Source: Isotricha intestinalis (taxonomy: Eukaryota; Ciliophora; Litostomatea; Vestibuliferida; Isotrichidae). From it: DNA of 64,000 bases. Shown here piece after piece: positions 22,149 through 31,917 of this stretch. Numbering within the stretch: the first letter of the stretch is position 1; each line of letters begins with the position of its first letter. The position numbers and the translations under genes are program-made. The notes below the pieces were generated by a model. That model did not search any database and was not told where the DNA came from. It saw nothing but the letters and a program-made list of their open reading frames with translations. The DNA is taken from assembly GCA_023807065.1 (NCBI GenBank), contig JAJJLU010003459.1, positions 107,726-171,725 of the forward strand. The letters run 5' to 3'.

Positions 22149-24428
22149 ATGTCTTATTCTTCAAATTTTTCTTTAAAAAATTTATCTTCTTCACAAAAGA
22201 ACTCTTTAAATTCCTATATTAATAAAAAAAGAAATATAGATTTATTACAAAGAAATTATTTAATAAGAAGAATAATTTCTCCTGATATAGAAAAAAATAA
22301 TGAATATGAAAAAAATAGTAATTTATATTATCTTTTAAATTCATTTAATTGGAATGAAGAATTAAATTCAAAAATTTCAATATTATCAAATTTAAGAGGA
22401 AATTCATTATGGTTTTATTTTAATTCAATGTATTTTCCTTTTACTTCAAATGAATTAATAGAAAATAAAGAATTGTTACCTGATATCATAAATAAATATA
22501 TTATCAACCGCCAAAGTTTAAATAAAGGAATTTATAAGAAAAATAGTCCAAATACGAAAAAATTAAAATTTTATAATGATATTTTATCCTTATCAGAGTC
22601 ATTTTTAAATAATAAAGAAGATTATTTTATTGAAGAAATAATTTCCAATATTGAGAATTCATTAAAAACAATTGAAAAATATAATTCAGAAAAAATAATT
22701 AATAAAATAGAAAAAAAATATCTATTGACAGAGAAATATGATGGTAATATTTCATATGAAGAATATATAAGAATGGATATGGAATATCATACTAAAAAAA
22801 TAAATAAATTTATAGAATATATAAAAAATATAAACGAATCAAAAAAAGAATTATTAGATCCTTTAAATATAGGAAATATAGATCCAGATGATGTAGTATG
22901 TTCAATATGTAATGATGGTGATTACGAAGAAGATAATTTAATTGTATATTGTTCAATATGCCATATTACAGTTCATCAAAAATGTTATGGAATAATTATT
23001 GTTCCTAAAGATGATTGGATTTGTCATTCTTGTTTAATTTATAAGAATTCTAATATTAGTAATAATATTGAATGCATTTTATGCTCTTGTAAAGGAGGTG
23101 CTATGAAACCTTGTTCTTTAAAGAAAAATACTCAATTATATAAAAATTTAATAAATTTAAGAAATAATAATAATTTATATTTTAATAATAATAATATTAA
23201 TAAAAATAATAATCATATTTTAGATAAAGAATCTTCAACAATAATATCAGCATTTCATTTAAATAATAATAATTTTCAAAATGAATATATAAATGAGAAA
23301 ATAGGAATTGAACATGCATGGATTCATATGAGTTGTGCTTTATGGACTCCAGAAATAGAAATATTGAATTATAAAGAGAAAGAAAAAATAACAGGAATAG
23401 AAAATATATATAAAAAAAGATTTATGGAAAAATGTGAAATTTGTTTATTAATAGGTTTTGGACCAACAATAAAATGTGAAAAATGTAATTTAAGATTTCA
23501 TGTTGAATGTGCAAGAGTAAATAAATTTCAATTAGAAATTACTGAAAATATGGGAGAAAATAAGTTTTATGTTTTTTGTCAAAGACATGCTCCTCATAAA
23601 TTAGTTAAAACAATTGAATTAAAAAAACAAAGAGAAATTGATGATATTAAACAATTTGGAAATATTATTGAAAAAAATATTAATATATATAATAGAGAGC
23701 ATAAAAATTCTCCTTTAAGTGTTTATTATAAAATTAAAGGAGAAAAAATTAATGGAATTGTTAATAATGATATTATTAATAAAAAGATTAAATTAAATAA
23801 TAAAGAAAAGAAATTATTTTTAAATAGTATTAAAAAATTAGAAAATGAAATAAGTAATTTGACCATTGAAATAAATAAAGATGATTATACCATAATAGAA
23901 AAAAAAAATAAGAAATTTTTAAGTTATAATGATACTTGTTTAGCTTTTAAATTTCCATGGTATATGATAAAAGATTCAGAATTATATTTAAATGGAATGA
24001 AACCAATTGAAATTTTTAGATTATATCAAAGTATTATTCCAAATGAAATGGCTTATTTAAAAACAATTCAAAAAATGAGTAATGTTAAATTGAAAAAATT
24101 AATTAAAATACAAAAACAAAATATAAAAGATAAACTTTTTAATTATGATTTTTCTAATGATGATATTTATTGTTATTGCCATAAAGATTCTGGATTATTT
24201 ATGGTTGGATGTGAAATGAAAGATAAATGTATACATAATGGATGGTATCATCCAAAATGTGTTGAAGAGTTAAAAAATTATAATGAAGATTATTTCACTC
24301 AAAATAATTTTAAATATTATTGCCCTGATTGTAGAAAAAAATTCGGAATTAAATTTACTTTTCCTCCTTTTAATAATAATAATAATGCTTGTGATAATAA
24401 TAATAAATCTAATATTATTGATGAATAA
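22149..24428 (+). CDS. PZP/PHD-finger chromatin reader (BRPF/JADE-like)
   Basis: 759 residues. Residues ~250-300 form a PHD finger (CSICNDGD, CSICHITVHQKC, WICHSC). A zinc knuckle follows (CILCSCKGGAMKPC), then after an Asn-rich insert an extended PHD (~385-480; HAWIHMSCALW, CEICLLIGFGPTIKC, FHVECAR, FCQRHAPH). This PHD-knuckle-ePHD order is the PZP module that reads histone H3 tails in BRPF, JADE and AF10 proteins. A third PHD-like finger sits near the C-terminus (~670-730; YCYCHKDSG, GWYHPKC, YYCPDC), resembling ING/Yng-type fingers. No bromodomain or PWWP is visible. Likely a subunit of a histone acetyltransferase complex, though fusion of PZP with an ING-type finger is unusual. Confidence 0.85.
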   Translation: MSYSSNFSLKNLSSSQKNSLNSYINKKRNIDLLQRNYLIRRIISPDIEKNNEYEKNSNLYYLLNSFNWNEELNSKISILSNLRGNSLWFYFNSMYFPFTSNELIENKELLPDIINKYIINRQSLNKGIYKKNSPNTKKLKFYNDILSLSESFLNNKEDYFIEEIISNIENSLKTIEKYNSEKIINKIEKKYLLTEKYDGNISYEEYIRMDMEYHTKKINKFIEYIKNINESKKELLDPLNIGNIDPDDVVCSICNDGDYEEDNLIVYCSICHITVHQKCYGIIIVPKDDWICHSCLIYKNSNISNNIECILCSCKGGAMKPCSLKKNTQLYKNLINLRNNNNLYFNNNNINKNNNHILDKESSTIISAFHLNNNNFQNEYINEKIGIEHAWIHMSCALWTPEIEILNYKEKEKITGIENIYKKRFMEKCEICLLIGFGPTIKCEKCNLRFHVECARVNKFQLEITENMGENKFYVFCQRHAPHKLVKTIELKKQREIDDIKQFGNIIEKNINIYNREHKNSPLSVYYKIKGEKINGIVNNDIINKKIKLNNKEKKLFLNSIKKLENEISNLTIEINKDDYTIIEKKNKKFLSYNDTCLAFKFPWYMIKDSELYLNGMKPIEIFRLYQSIIPNEMAYLKTIQKMSNVKLKKLIKIQKQNIKDKLFNYDFSNDDIYCYCHKDSGLFMVGCEMKDKCIHNGWYHPKCVEELKNYNEDYFTQNNFKYYCPDCRKKFGIKFTFPPFNNNNNACDNNNKSNIIDE

Positions 24429-24571
24429 ATAAAGCTTTTTATCTTTTATTTTACTATCCTTTATAATATAAACAAAAAAAAAATATATAATTTTAATTTA
24501 TTAAAATAAAAATGCTTTTTTTAATAATACATACATTTTAGATATTATTATTAAAGAGAAAAAAAATATAA

Positions 24572-24651
24572 GTCAACTTGGCCGAGTGGTCTAAGGCGGT
24601 AGCTTCAGGCGCTATTCCGAAAGGGCGAGGGTTCAAATCCCTCAGTTGACA
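24572..24651 (+). tRNA. tRNA-Leu(CAG)
   Basis: A complete class II cloverleaf. The acceptor arm GTCAACT pairs with AGTTGAC (24644-24650), followed by discriminator A. The D arm follows, then the anticodon stem GTAGC/GCTAT, one pair being G-U. The loop is TTCAGGC with anticodon CAG at 24606-24608. An 11-nt variable arm (24616-24626) and a T arm GAGGG-TTCAAAT-CCCTC complete it. No intron and no encoded CCA. Discriminator A and the long variable arm fit leucine, so CTG is read as Leu. A run of T follows the gene about 10 bp downstream, consistent with RNA polymerase III termination. Confidence 0.96.
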
Positions 24652-24659
24652 TTAATAAA

Positions 24660-25091
24660 ATAATTTTTAGAGAAATTAAAGATATTATTCATTCAATACA
24701 TGAATTTATTCAAAAGAAAAGTTTATTGTGTTGTTTTATAAATTTTAGTATTGAAGAAATCAAATATGTTATTTATTTAATTTAACTAATAAAATAGAAA
24801 TATTATAAATTTTACTCTTTTGAAAATAGGTAAATAATTATTAAGTAATTAAATTTTTTTTAATTATTTTTTCAGATATTATTTATATAAAATTATATAA
24901 AGAAAAATTAATTAATTAAAACTTTCTTTTTTTAAAGATACATTTAATTAATTACCTTTACTTTTAACTTTAAAAAAACAATATGATTTTTATAATTATT
25001 TTTTTTATATTTTTTTTGTCATTTTATTCTTTATTTTTGTTATATATTATTTGTTTTATTAAAATATTTAAAAAATATTAATAAAAAAATT
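24660..25091. other. Intergenic after the tRNA
   Basis: About 430 bp of AT-rich spacer between the tRNA and the convergent 7TM-PIPK gene. No second RNA gene or coding frame seen. Confidence 0.5.
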
Positions 25092-27197
25092 CTACATTCC
25101 TATTTTTTCTCTTTTTTGATTAAAAACTTTTCTAGTCATAAATTTAAAAAATCTTTGAGAATAAATTAAAGGAGAAACAGCAGAAATATTAGTTTTATTT
25201 TCTTTTTTACAAAGGAAAAAATTTTTAATAAAAGTTTCAATTTTTTTTCTAATTCCATAATAAGAAAGATAATCAATAATTCCAATATAATAAACATATT
25301 TTTTATCTTTAGAAACATACATTCTCATTGTTTTAGTTTGTTTAGTTATTTCAGGATTATATTCTAAAACAGCAATAAAAAGAGAATAATCCATTAAATA
25401 ACATTTAGTTAATAAAGTTAAATCATTCTTTATTATTCCTTCTACTAATTCTTTTTGAAAAGAATTAATAAGAATTAAATTATTGTCCATTTTAATAATA
25501 TCTAAAAAATCTAAATCTTTCAAAGTTTTTTTTCTTCTATTATGAATTAAATTTTTCGTATTTCTTTTATAAGAACTTCCTTTTAAATCAAATTTATATT
25601 TTATAAAATGAGAATGAAAAGGAGAAATATTTTCCATTAAAATCATATTAATATGACTTACTCCAATATGAATAGTATAAACACCATATATTCTAACTAA
25701 AAGAGAATAATGATTTTGTATTATTAATTTATAATAATCTTTTATAAAAATATTTTTAAATGAATTTAAATCTTTATTTGATATTGTTTTTAAGAAATAT
25801 TTTTTATCGTGTGTCATAAAAAATAAAGATCCACTTTTTCCTTCTCCTTTAGCAACTTTAATAAAATTTTTTATATTTAATTGAAAATTAAAACTTTCAA
25901 TTAAACTTTCATTATTAATATTATCAATTCTTCTTAATTTTTTAAAAATATCTGGATAATATTCAACTAAGTAAACTTGATTACTAAATAATTTTTTAAA
26001 AGTCGATAATTTTTTATTTTGATTTTTAGAAATTTGAATTAAATTGTTATTTTTAATTTCATAATCATAATAAGTTAATTCATGAGAAAACATTTCTTCT
26101 ATTTGTAAAAAATATTGTTTTTGATATTTATTTTTATTTCCATATTCATTTATTTTTATTTCAGAATCATCATAATCTGAAACAATAAATTTTATTCCTT
26201 CAATAATATAATAAATAGATAATAAAATAATTGAAGTATGAACTTTTTCAGAAGAATTTTTATTATTAATTTGTGATTCCAATATTTTTGAAAGTTTAGA
26301 TGAATCAACAGATATAATTGAATTTGAAGACTCATTTAATATTAAAGATTTATTATTTATTGTTGATAATGATTCATTTATTGACATATCATCTTCTGAT
26401 GATGATTCATTTATTAAATTTTCAAAAGTCAGTTTTTTATTTTTTTGGAATAATTCAATTTCACCTAATCTAACTAGTATTAATAGCCCTTCAAATATTC
26501 CAAATAAGAATGTTCTAAATAATGATGATTCATTTTCAAATGATGTTGTATAAACACAATTTGTGAAAACTAATAAAAATAATAATATATAAAATATATG
26601 TCTTATTAAAAGATATTGAGAACTTTTTTTTATTATTAAATTAGAATTTGCTTGACAAATAATGAATAAAGAATATATAGTTACAAAAATATAAATAATC
26701 ATACAAATAATTAAGATTATAATCCAAAAATAATCATCCTTTTTGATAATGAAATATTTTATAATTAAATATATTAAAGGCACTAAAATTGATAAATAAT
26801 GAATATCTCCTCCTAAACTAACTGGATTTTTAAATATTTTAATATATTCATAACAATAGCATATTTCAAAAAAAATACATGAAAATTGAAGAGTATGAAT
26901 AAACACATTTGATTCATATAAATCTCCATATTTTTTTTTTATACGGAATATATCAAACTTATCTATGAATAATTTAGCTAATTCATTTATTTTATTACTA
27001 AAAAATTCAAATTTTATTATTATAAAATTTGAATATTTTATTGATCTATAAAAAGAAAGAATCATTATTAAAAAACTAACATATGTATTTCCTTCTTTTC
27101 CTTTATATGAAATAAAAAAGAAAAAAAAAAATTGAATTAAATTAACTAAAAGTAAAAGAAAGTAAATAACAATCATCCATAATATATTATCATTCAT
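25092..27197 (-). CDS. Seven-helix receptor fused to phosphatidylinositol phosphate kinase
   Basis: 701 residues. The N-terminal ~250 residues contain about seven hydrophobic helices with short loops. A Ser/Asn-rich linker follows. Residues ~350-695 are a PIP kinase domain: glycine-rich start (KGEGKSGSLFF), catalytic Lys region (KKYFLKTIS), DLKGS (~535), LMDYSLFIAV (~598, the family's MDYSLL), IGIIDYL with the metal-binding Asp, and the lipid-specificity loop segment SPLIYSQRFFKFM. It should make PI(4,5)P2-type lipids at the membrane under control of the receptor half. GPCR-PIPK fusions are known from oomycetes, Dictyostelium (RpkA) and ciliates. The gene ends in TAG. Confidence 0.88.
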   Translation of the reverse strand: MNDNILWMIVIYFLLLLVNLIQFFFFFFISYKGKEGNTYVSFLIMILSFYRSIKYSNFIIIKFEFFSNKINELAKLFIDKFDIFRIKKKYGDLYESNVFIHTLQFSCIFFEICYCYEYIKIFKNPVSLGGDIHYLSILVPLIYLIIKYFIIKKDDYFWIIILIICMIIYIFVTIYSLFIICQANSNLIIKKSSQYLLIRHIFYILLFLLVFTNCVYTTSFENESSLFRTFLFGIFEGLLILVRLGEIELFQKNKKLTFENLINESSSEDDMSINESLSTINNKSLILNESSNSIISVDSSKLSKILESQINNKNSSEKVHTSIILLSIYYIIEGIKFIVSDYDDSEIKINEYGNKNKYQKQYFLQIEEMFSHELTYYDYEIKNNNLIQISKNQNKKLSTFKKLFSNQVYLVEYYPDIFKKLRRIDNINNESLIESFNFQLNIKNFIKVAKGEGKSGSLFFMTHDKKYFLKTISNKDLNSFKNIFIKDYYKLIIQNHYSLLVRIYGVYTIHIGVSHINMILMENISPFHSHFIKYKFDLKGSSYKRNTKNLIHNRRKKTLKDLDFLDIIKMDNNLILINSFQKELVEGIIKNDLTLLTKCYLMDYSLFIAVLEYNPEITKQTKTMRMYVSKDKKYVYYIGIIDYLSYYGIRKKIETFIKNFFLCKKENKTNISAVSPLIYSQRFFKFMTRKVFNQKREKIGM

Positions 27198-27715
27198 TTA
27201 ATAATCTAAAAAATAAAATATAAAACTAAGATAAATTAAAAAATAAAAAAATTTAAAAATTAAATATTCTTATTTCTTTTTTTCTAAACCCAATATTGTA
27301 TATAAATTAAATAATAATAATTTCAGAAACAAAAATTTTTTTCAAGCAATTATTCGACTTTCTAAAAAGCTTTACTAATATATAATATTACTTTTTTTTA
27401 TCAAATAAGATATTTTCTCCTAATTTTGAATGTTAATTATTCAGTTAAAAAGATATGAAAATAGATTTCCTTTTTAAACACAAAAAAGCAGAAAAATTAA
27501 ATAAATTTAATGTTAAAATAAAATCATTTATACTTTATATTAAAAATAAAAATTTAAAATTTCTGGTTTTCAAATGAATATTAAAAGAAAAAAAAATAAT
27601 AATAATTTATTATTTATTTTTAATTTCAATATTAAAGAATATTCTTTTTATTATAATTTATGATTATTCTAAAAAAACATCAATATTTAAAAAAATGTAA
27701 TATAAATTAATTATT
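27198..27715. other. Intergenic, nothing recognised
   Basis: About 520 bp of AT-rich spacer between two minus-strand genes; no supported coding remnant. Confidence 0.5.
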
Positions 27716-27940
27716 TTAAGCACTTTCAGTAACAACAACGGAATTTTCTACAGAATTTTCTTCATAATGTCTACTATATTCTTCTAATCCATCTTGCATT
27801 TCTAAATAATGAGCTTCTTCTTCAATATCATTTATATTTTTTTTTTCTTTTTCACTATCTGAATCAGAAGAATTTTTATCATCATTTTCATTATCACTCA
27901 TATTACAATTTAAAGCTATACATTCTATCATATTTCCCAT
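27716..27940 (-). CDS. Small acidic protein, possible N-myristoylation
   Basis: 74 residues, MGNMIECIALNC at the start and a strongly acidic Ser/Asp/Glu middle, ending VVVTESA. Gly2 with a nearby Cys6 fits N-myristoylation and palmitoylation for membrane attachment; this is inference. No domain recognised. The coding strand is distinct in composition from its flanks and the ATG and TAA are clear, so it is probably a real small gene. Confidence 0.55.
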   Translation of the reverse strand: MGNMIECIALNCNMSDNENDDKNSSDSDSEKEKKNINDIEEEAHYLEMQDGLEEYSRHYEENSVENSVVVTESA

Positions 27941-27976
27941 CTTATTAAAAAATTATCCAGTTTTTAATTTAATTTT

Positions 27977-28018
27977 ATAATAATAATAATAATAATAATT
28001 AATAATAATAATAATAAT
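27977..28018. repeat. AAT trinucleotide microsatellite
   Basis: About 14 units of (AAT)n with one interruption, in the spacer upstream of the small acidic gene. Length variation between copies or assemblies would be expected. Confidence 0.85.
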
Positions 28019-28175
28019 TTGAAATTTAATTAAAATAAAATATGAAAAATGTTTCTATTAATTAAAAGTAGTGAAGATAATAATTATGGTAAAAAAATAT
28101 TATTTTAATAAAAATATACAATTTTATATTCACAATATATTATTTTACCTTAAGAATATGGTATTCTATTAGAAA

Positions 28176-28539
28176 ATGTACTTCAATCAAAATATTGTTA
28201 ATGAAAAATATTGTTTAAACAATTTTAAAAAGATTTTAGATTATGAAGAAATATTAAAAATTCCAACATTTGTTAGAAAAATTATTTTATGATTCCAATT
28301 TTAGAGAATCAGATTTAAAGGAGTTATCAATGTGAAAATAACCTCTAATTTTTTATAAGAATAAAAAGAAGAATATTCCTAAAGAAGAAAAAGAAATTTT
28401 TCCTTTGTTTACTAAATTGACTCCTAAAATTAGGAAATTATTTTCTTATATAATACTTAATCATAAAAGAACAAAAAATTTTACAAAATTCAATATTTTA
28501 TCAACAAAAATAAATAAAATACTCAATTCATCATTTTAA
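28176..28539 (+). pseudogene. Decayed gene with frameshift, TGA and TAA
   Basis: An ATG at 28176 opens a frame (MYFNQNIVNEKYC...) that reads cleanly for 38 codons to a TGA. Removing one A or T near 28280 joins it to a second frame (FYDSNFRESDLKELSM) that meets TGA at 28333 and TAA at 28339, then runs about 65 clean codons (NIPKEEKEIFPLF..., KLTPKIRKLFS) to TAA at 28537. The codon composition matches intact neighbours. The internal stops fit former Trp and Gln codons. Candidate GT-AG introns here give the wrong phase. Family not recognised. Confidence 0.55.
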
Positions 28540-28735
28540 CATAAGTAGAAAAAATTATCTTCTTAACTTTGAATAATAATTATTAGTTATTTCCATTGAC
28601 AGTTCCTAATATATAAATTTCAATATACCTTATTATATTAAAACTGTTTATATTATATTTTGAATATATTAAAAATAAGACATAATAATATAATATAATA
28701 TAATTAATTTTAAAATATTTTTTAAATTTAAAAAA

Positions 28736-29417
28736 ATGCAAAATTATATTGATTGTTCATTATGTTGTTTTGAAAAAGCTTCAATTATAAGTTCTTGTGG
28801 ATGCTTATATTGTAATACTTGTTTTCATGAATCACAATCTTATATTTGTATAAATCAAACAAAATGTTTAATTTGTCAAAACTCAATTGATTATTTTAAA
28901 TTTATAGATATAACAAATAATGATATTATTAGTCAATTAAAAGGATGGAATATTTATCCTCAAAAAAATAATGATATTATTGAAAAAATAAAAGTATATA
29001 TTTTTTTTATTAATTTAGCTTTTCAATAAATTTAGTAAAGAATATATTCAATTAATACATGAAAAAATGAATAAATTGTATGTTATTAATCAACCAATTA
29101 AAAAATCAAATGAATTAAATGTTAATAATAATAATACAAAAAATAATAATGATAATTTATCCTTTTCTAATAAAATTAATATTCTTTCACCTTCAGATAT
29201 TAAATTTAGAAATTATTTATTCAGTGAAAAAAAATCTTTTTCAGAAAAAAAATTTTTTTATGATTCTTCATCAATAAGTACAGTTGATAATTCAAAAAGA
29301 AAATTTAAGAAAAAAAGAAAGTATAATGAAATAAATAAATTTCCATTTCCAACTGAAAATAATAATAATTTTAATAATGAAAATGAGTTTTTAAAAAAAC
29401 AATGTAAATATTATTAA
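28736..29417 (+). CDS. Zip3/RNF212-like RING protein with 25-nt intron
   Basis: The two exons are 28736-28993 and 29019-29417, giving 218 residues. Without splicing the frame stops after nine intron-encoded codons; with it, the reading passes straight into the second frame. A compact N-terminal RING (CSLCCFEKA, SSCGCLYCNTC, KCLICQ) has Cys where most RINGs have His. The spacing and the sequence after it resemble RNF212/Zip3/HEI10, meiotic SUMO or ubiquitin ligases that mark crossover sites on the synaptonemal complex. A helical stretch and a Ser/Asn/Lys-rich tail follow, as in that family. Coding-like sequence continues near 29456-29544 (RRNFSNSKFKDVKEE), so another 3' exon or a decayed tail is possible. 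Confidence 0.65.
28994..29018 (+). other. Intron, 25 nt
   Basis: Begins GTATAT and ends TTTAG, phase 0. Removal joins two coding frames of the RING gene. Confidence 0.75.
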
Positions 29418-29591
29418 ATATCTTTTTTTCATAATATAATTAATTATAAATAGAATTAAAAAAAATATCAAAAAAACATATTTTAAAAGAAGAAATTTCA
29501 GTAATTCGAAATTTAAAGATGTAAAAGAAGAAATTGAACATTAAATAATAAATGTTGATTATCTAATTTTATATTTTTTCATTTTAAAAGA

Positions 29592-29815
29592 TTAATCATC
29601 AAAAATATTATAATTCCTAATATTATTTCCATTATTATTTCCGCTTTTATTATTTTTATCATTTTTTAGTTCAATTGTTTCTTTATTTACATTATTATGA
29701 GATTCTAAAATTTAATTATATTTAAAAAGTAGAATTCCTTCTTGATGAATTAACATATATTTATTTATATAATCTTTATTTGAAATATTATGATTAATAA
29801 TTTTTCTTTTTCATT
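29592..29815 (-). pseudogene. Coding remnant with one in-frame TAA
   Basis: About 70 codons on the minus strand, including YMLIHQEGILLFKYN, then TAA at 29712-29714, then ILESHNNVNKETIELKN and an Asn/Gly-rich end at TAA 29592. No ATG is clear at the 5' side. Composition and low stop density suggest a real former exon or gene end. Family unknown. Confidence 0.4.
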
Positions 29816-29892
29816 TTTATTTTGAAATGAGAAATAAAATATTTAATTTAAATTATATAAAATTAATATAAAAATATCAAAATAATAATAAT

Positions 29893-31617
29893 ATGTCTAC
29901 TTCATCATTATTATTAATTGATGATATATTTGATAGAAAATTAGATATAAATAAATATTCTCAAATATTTATTGAAGATTTAAAATTAATTTTATCAAAT
30001 AATTATAATGAAACTTTTTTAAATTCATCATTAATAGGAACAATAGAAAATGAACATATTCGTCATTTAATATGGAATTTATATTTAAATAAAGAAGAAT
30101 TTAGTAATATAAAAACAATAAAAGATTATTTTTACAAAAGAAAAGAAAAATTTGAAAATTTTGAAAAAAAAATAAAATCAGTAAAAGTAAAAAATTTTTC
30201 AGGAGATCCTTTAGGAAATAATGAAAATTCAGAATGGAAAGTATTTTTCGAAGAAACAGAAGTAAAAAAAATATTAAATTTAGATATAATAAGAACATTT
30301 CCAGACAAAAATTTATTTAAAGAAAAATATATATTAAATATTTTAACAAATACTTTAGTAATGTGGTCTTTAGATAATTCTAAATTATCTTATAGACAAG
30401 GAATGAATGAAATTTGTGCTATTATTATAATTTCTTTATATCCTTATTATAATATTAAAGAAAAATATAATTTTATTGATGAAAAGAAATTAAATGAATT
30501 ACTTGAAAATCCAGAAAAAAATTACAAAGAATTATATAAATATAATTATAATAATATTACTTTTGAATTTGATATTTATGAATTGTTTTTTCTTCTTATG
30601 AAAAATGGTGTTAAAACTTTATATGAAACAATTGAATCTAAAGATCAAGATAAATATATTAATCCTGATGCTTATAAAAAATATGAGTTATTTCAATTTA
30701 AAGTTGATAATGAAAATGAAGCCGAAACAAAAACAAATAAATTAATTCAAAGATGTGATGATATAATTAAAAAAAAATTAAAATATATTGATGGAGAATT
30801 ATATAATCATTTTGTAGTTATTGATTTAAATTGTTCTATATTTTTGCAAAAATGGTTAAAATGTTTATTTACTAGAGAATTTAAAATAAATGAAGTTATA
30901 TTATTATGGGATTGTATAATTATTTTTGGAAATAATCTTGAATTTATTGATTTTATTACAATATCAATATTAATTTCAATGAGAAAAGATTTATTAAAAC
31001 AAAATCAAGATGATTGTTTTCAAACTATATTTAATTTTGATAAAAATAATCAAATTAATATTTTAAAATTTATAGGTCATTCAAATGAATTAAAAGATGT
31101 TTTTAATAATAAAATATCAAAAAAAACAAATCAAACTGAAAATAAACAATCAATTTTTTCTAATTTGTTTTCTTCATCAACTTCAAATAATAATACAAGT
31201 AATAATTCTAGAATTTTTTCTTCAGAATCAAGTAATTCTTTTAAAACACCTTCATCAAATTTATTTTCACAAAATCAAAACATAAATAATAAATTAAACG
31301 AAACAAATAATCAATTAAATAATCAAGGAAAAAGTTATTTAAGTAATGCAATGTCAGCAATGTCATCATTTGGAAATTTTATTAAAGGATTTGTAAATAT
31401 GGAACCTCAAATAATGAATAAATTTAATAATAATCAAAAACAAGATATTGCTTTTTCTGCTTTAGATATTTCTAATCATACTAATAATTTAGATTTTATT
31501 TTAAAGAAATATAAAGATAAAATGAGTGAAGAAGATATTTATAGATTTGAATTTTCTATTAAATTTTTCAGAACTGCTGGAAAATCTCTTCCTAGTTCTA
31601 TAAATGAGAATAAATAA
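29893..31617 (+). CDS. TBC domain Rab GTPase-activating protein (TBC1D5-like)
   Basis: 574 residues. The TBC domain spans ~45-365. The arginine finger motif is present (LDIIRTFPD, ~127), as is the glutamine finger YRQGMNE (~166). The C-terminal half has FLQKWLKCLFTREF and LLWDCII. These match TBC1D5-type GAPs, which accelerate GTP hydrolysis on Rab7 and act in retromer transport and autophagy. The region after the domain is Asn/Ser/Phe-rich and disordered, with a final helical stretch. Both catalytic fingers are intact, so it should be an active GAP. The minus-strand frame inside it is a shadow. Confidence 0.87.
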   Translation: MSTSSLLLIDDIFDRKLDINKYSQIFIEDLKLILSNNYNETFLNSSLIGTIENEHIRHLIWNLYLNKEEFSNIKTIKDYFYKRKEKFENFEKKIKSVKVKNFSGDPLGNNENSEWKVFFEETEVKKILNLDIIRTFPDKNLFKEKYILNILTNTLVMWSLDNSKLSYRQGMNEICAIIIISLYPYYNIKEKYNFIDEKKLNELLENPEKNYKELYKYNYNNITFEFDIYELFFLLMKNGVKTLYETIESKDQDKYINPDAYKKYELFQFKVDNENEAETKTNKLIQRCDDIIKKKLKYIDGELYNHFVVIDLNCSIFLQKWLKCLFTREFKINEVILLWDCIIIFGNNLEFIDFITISILISMRKDLLKQNQDDCFQTIFNFDKNNQINILKFIGHSNELKDVFNNKISKKTNQTENKQSIFSNLFSSSTSNNNTSNNSRIFSSESSNSFKTPSSNLFSQNQNINNKLNETNNQLNNQGKSYLSNAMSAMSSFGNFIKGFVNMEPQIMNKFNNNQKQDIAFSALDISNHTNNLDFILKKYKDKMSEEDIYRFEFSIKFFRTAGKSLPSSINENK

Positions 31618-31682
31618 TTGTTAAATATATTTTTTTAAATTTTTTATTGATTTATAATTTAAAGAGAAAAAAATCTTTTTAT

Positions 31683-31880
31683 TTTACAGATAGTGAAAGT
31701 TTTAATTAGAATGAATTATTTGTTTAAAATACTTTTTTTATATTATATAAAACTTCCAAAAAAGAAAAAAGATTTAAAAATAAATTAGAATATAAAATAA
31801 TTGATTTTATAATGATAAAAGTTAATAATTTAAAAATATTAATGGCAAAATTATCTATTAATCAATTATATTTAATGTAA
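31683..31880 (+). pseudogene. Possible coding remnant with TAG and TAA
   Basis: One frame of 65 codons follows the TBC gene after a TTTTACAG that resembles a 3' splice site. It reads DSESFN, TAG, NELFV, TAA, then 44 clean codons (TSKKEKRFKNKLEYK...) to TAA at 31878. The evidence is modest because short frames like this arise by chance in such AT-rich DNA. Confidence 0.3.
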
Positions 31881-31917
31881 AGAAAAAATAATTTTTTTAA
31901 TATCAAATAAAAATATA

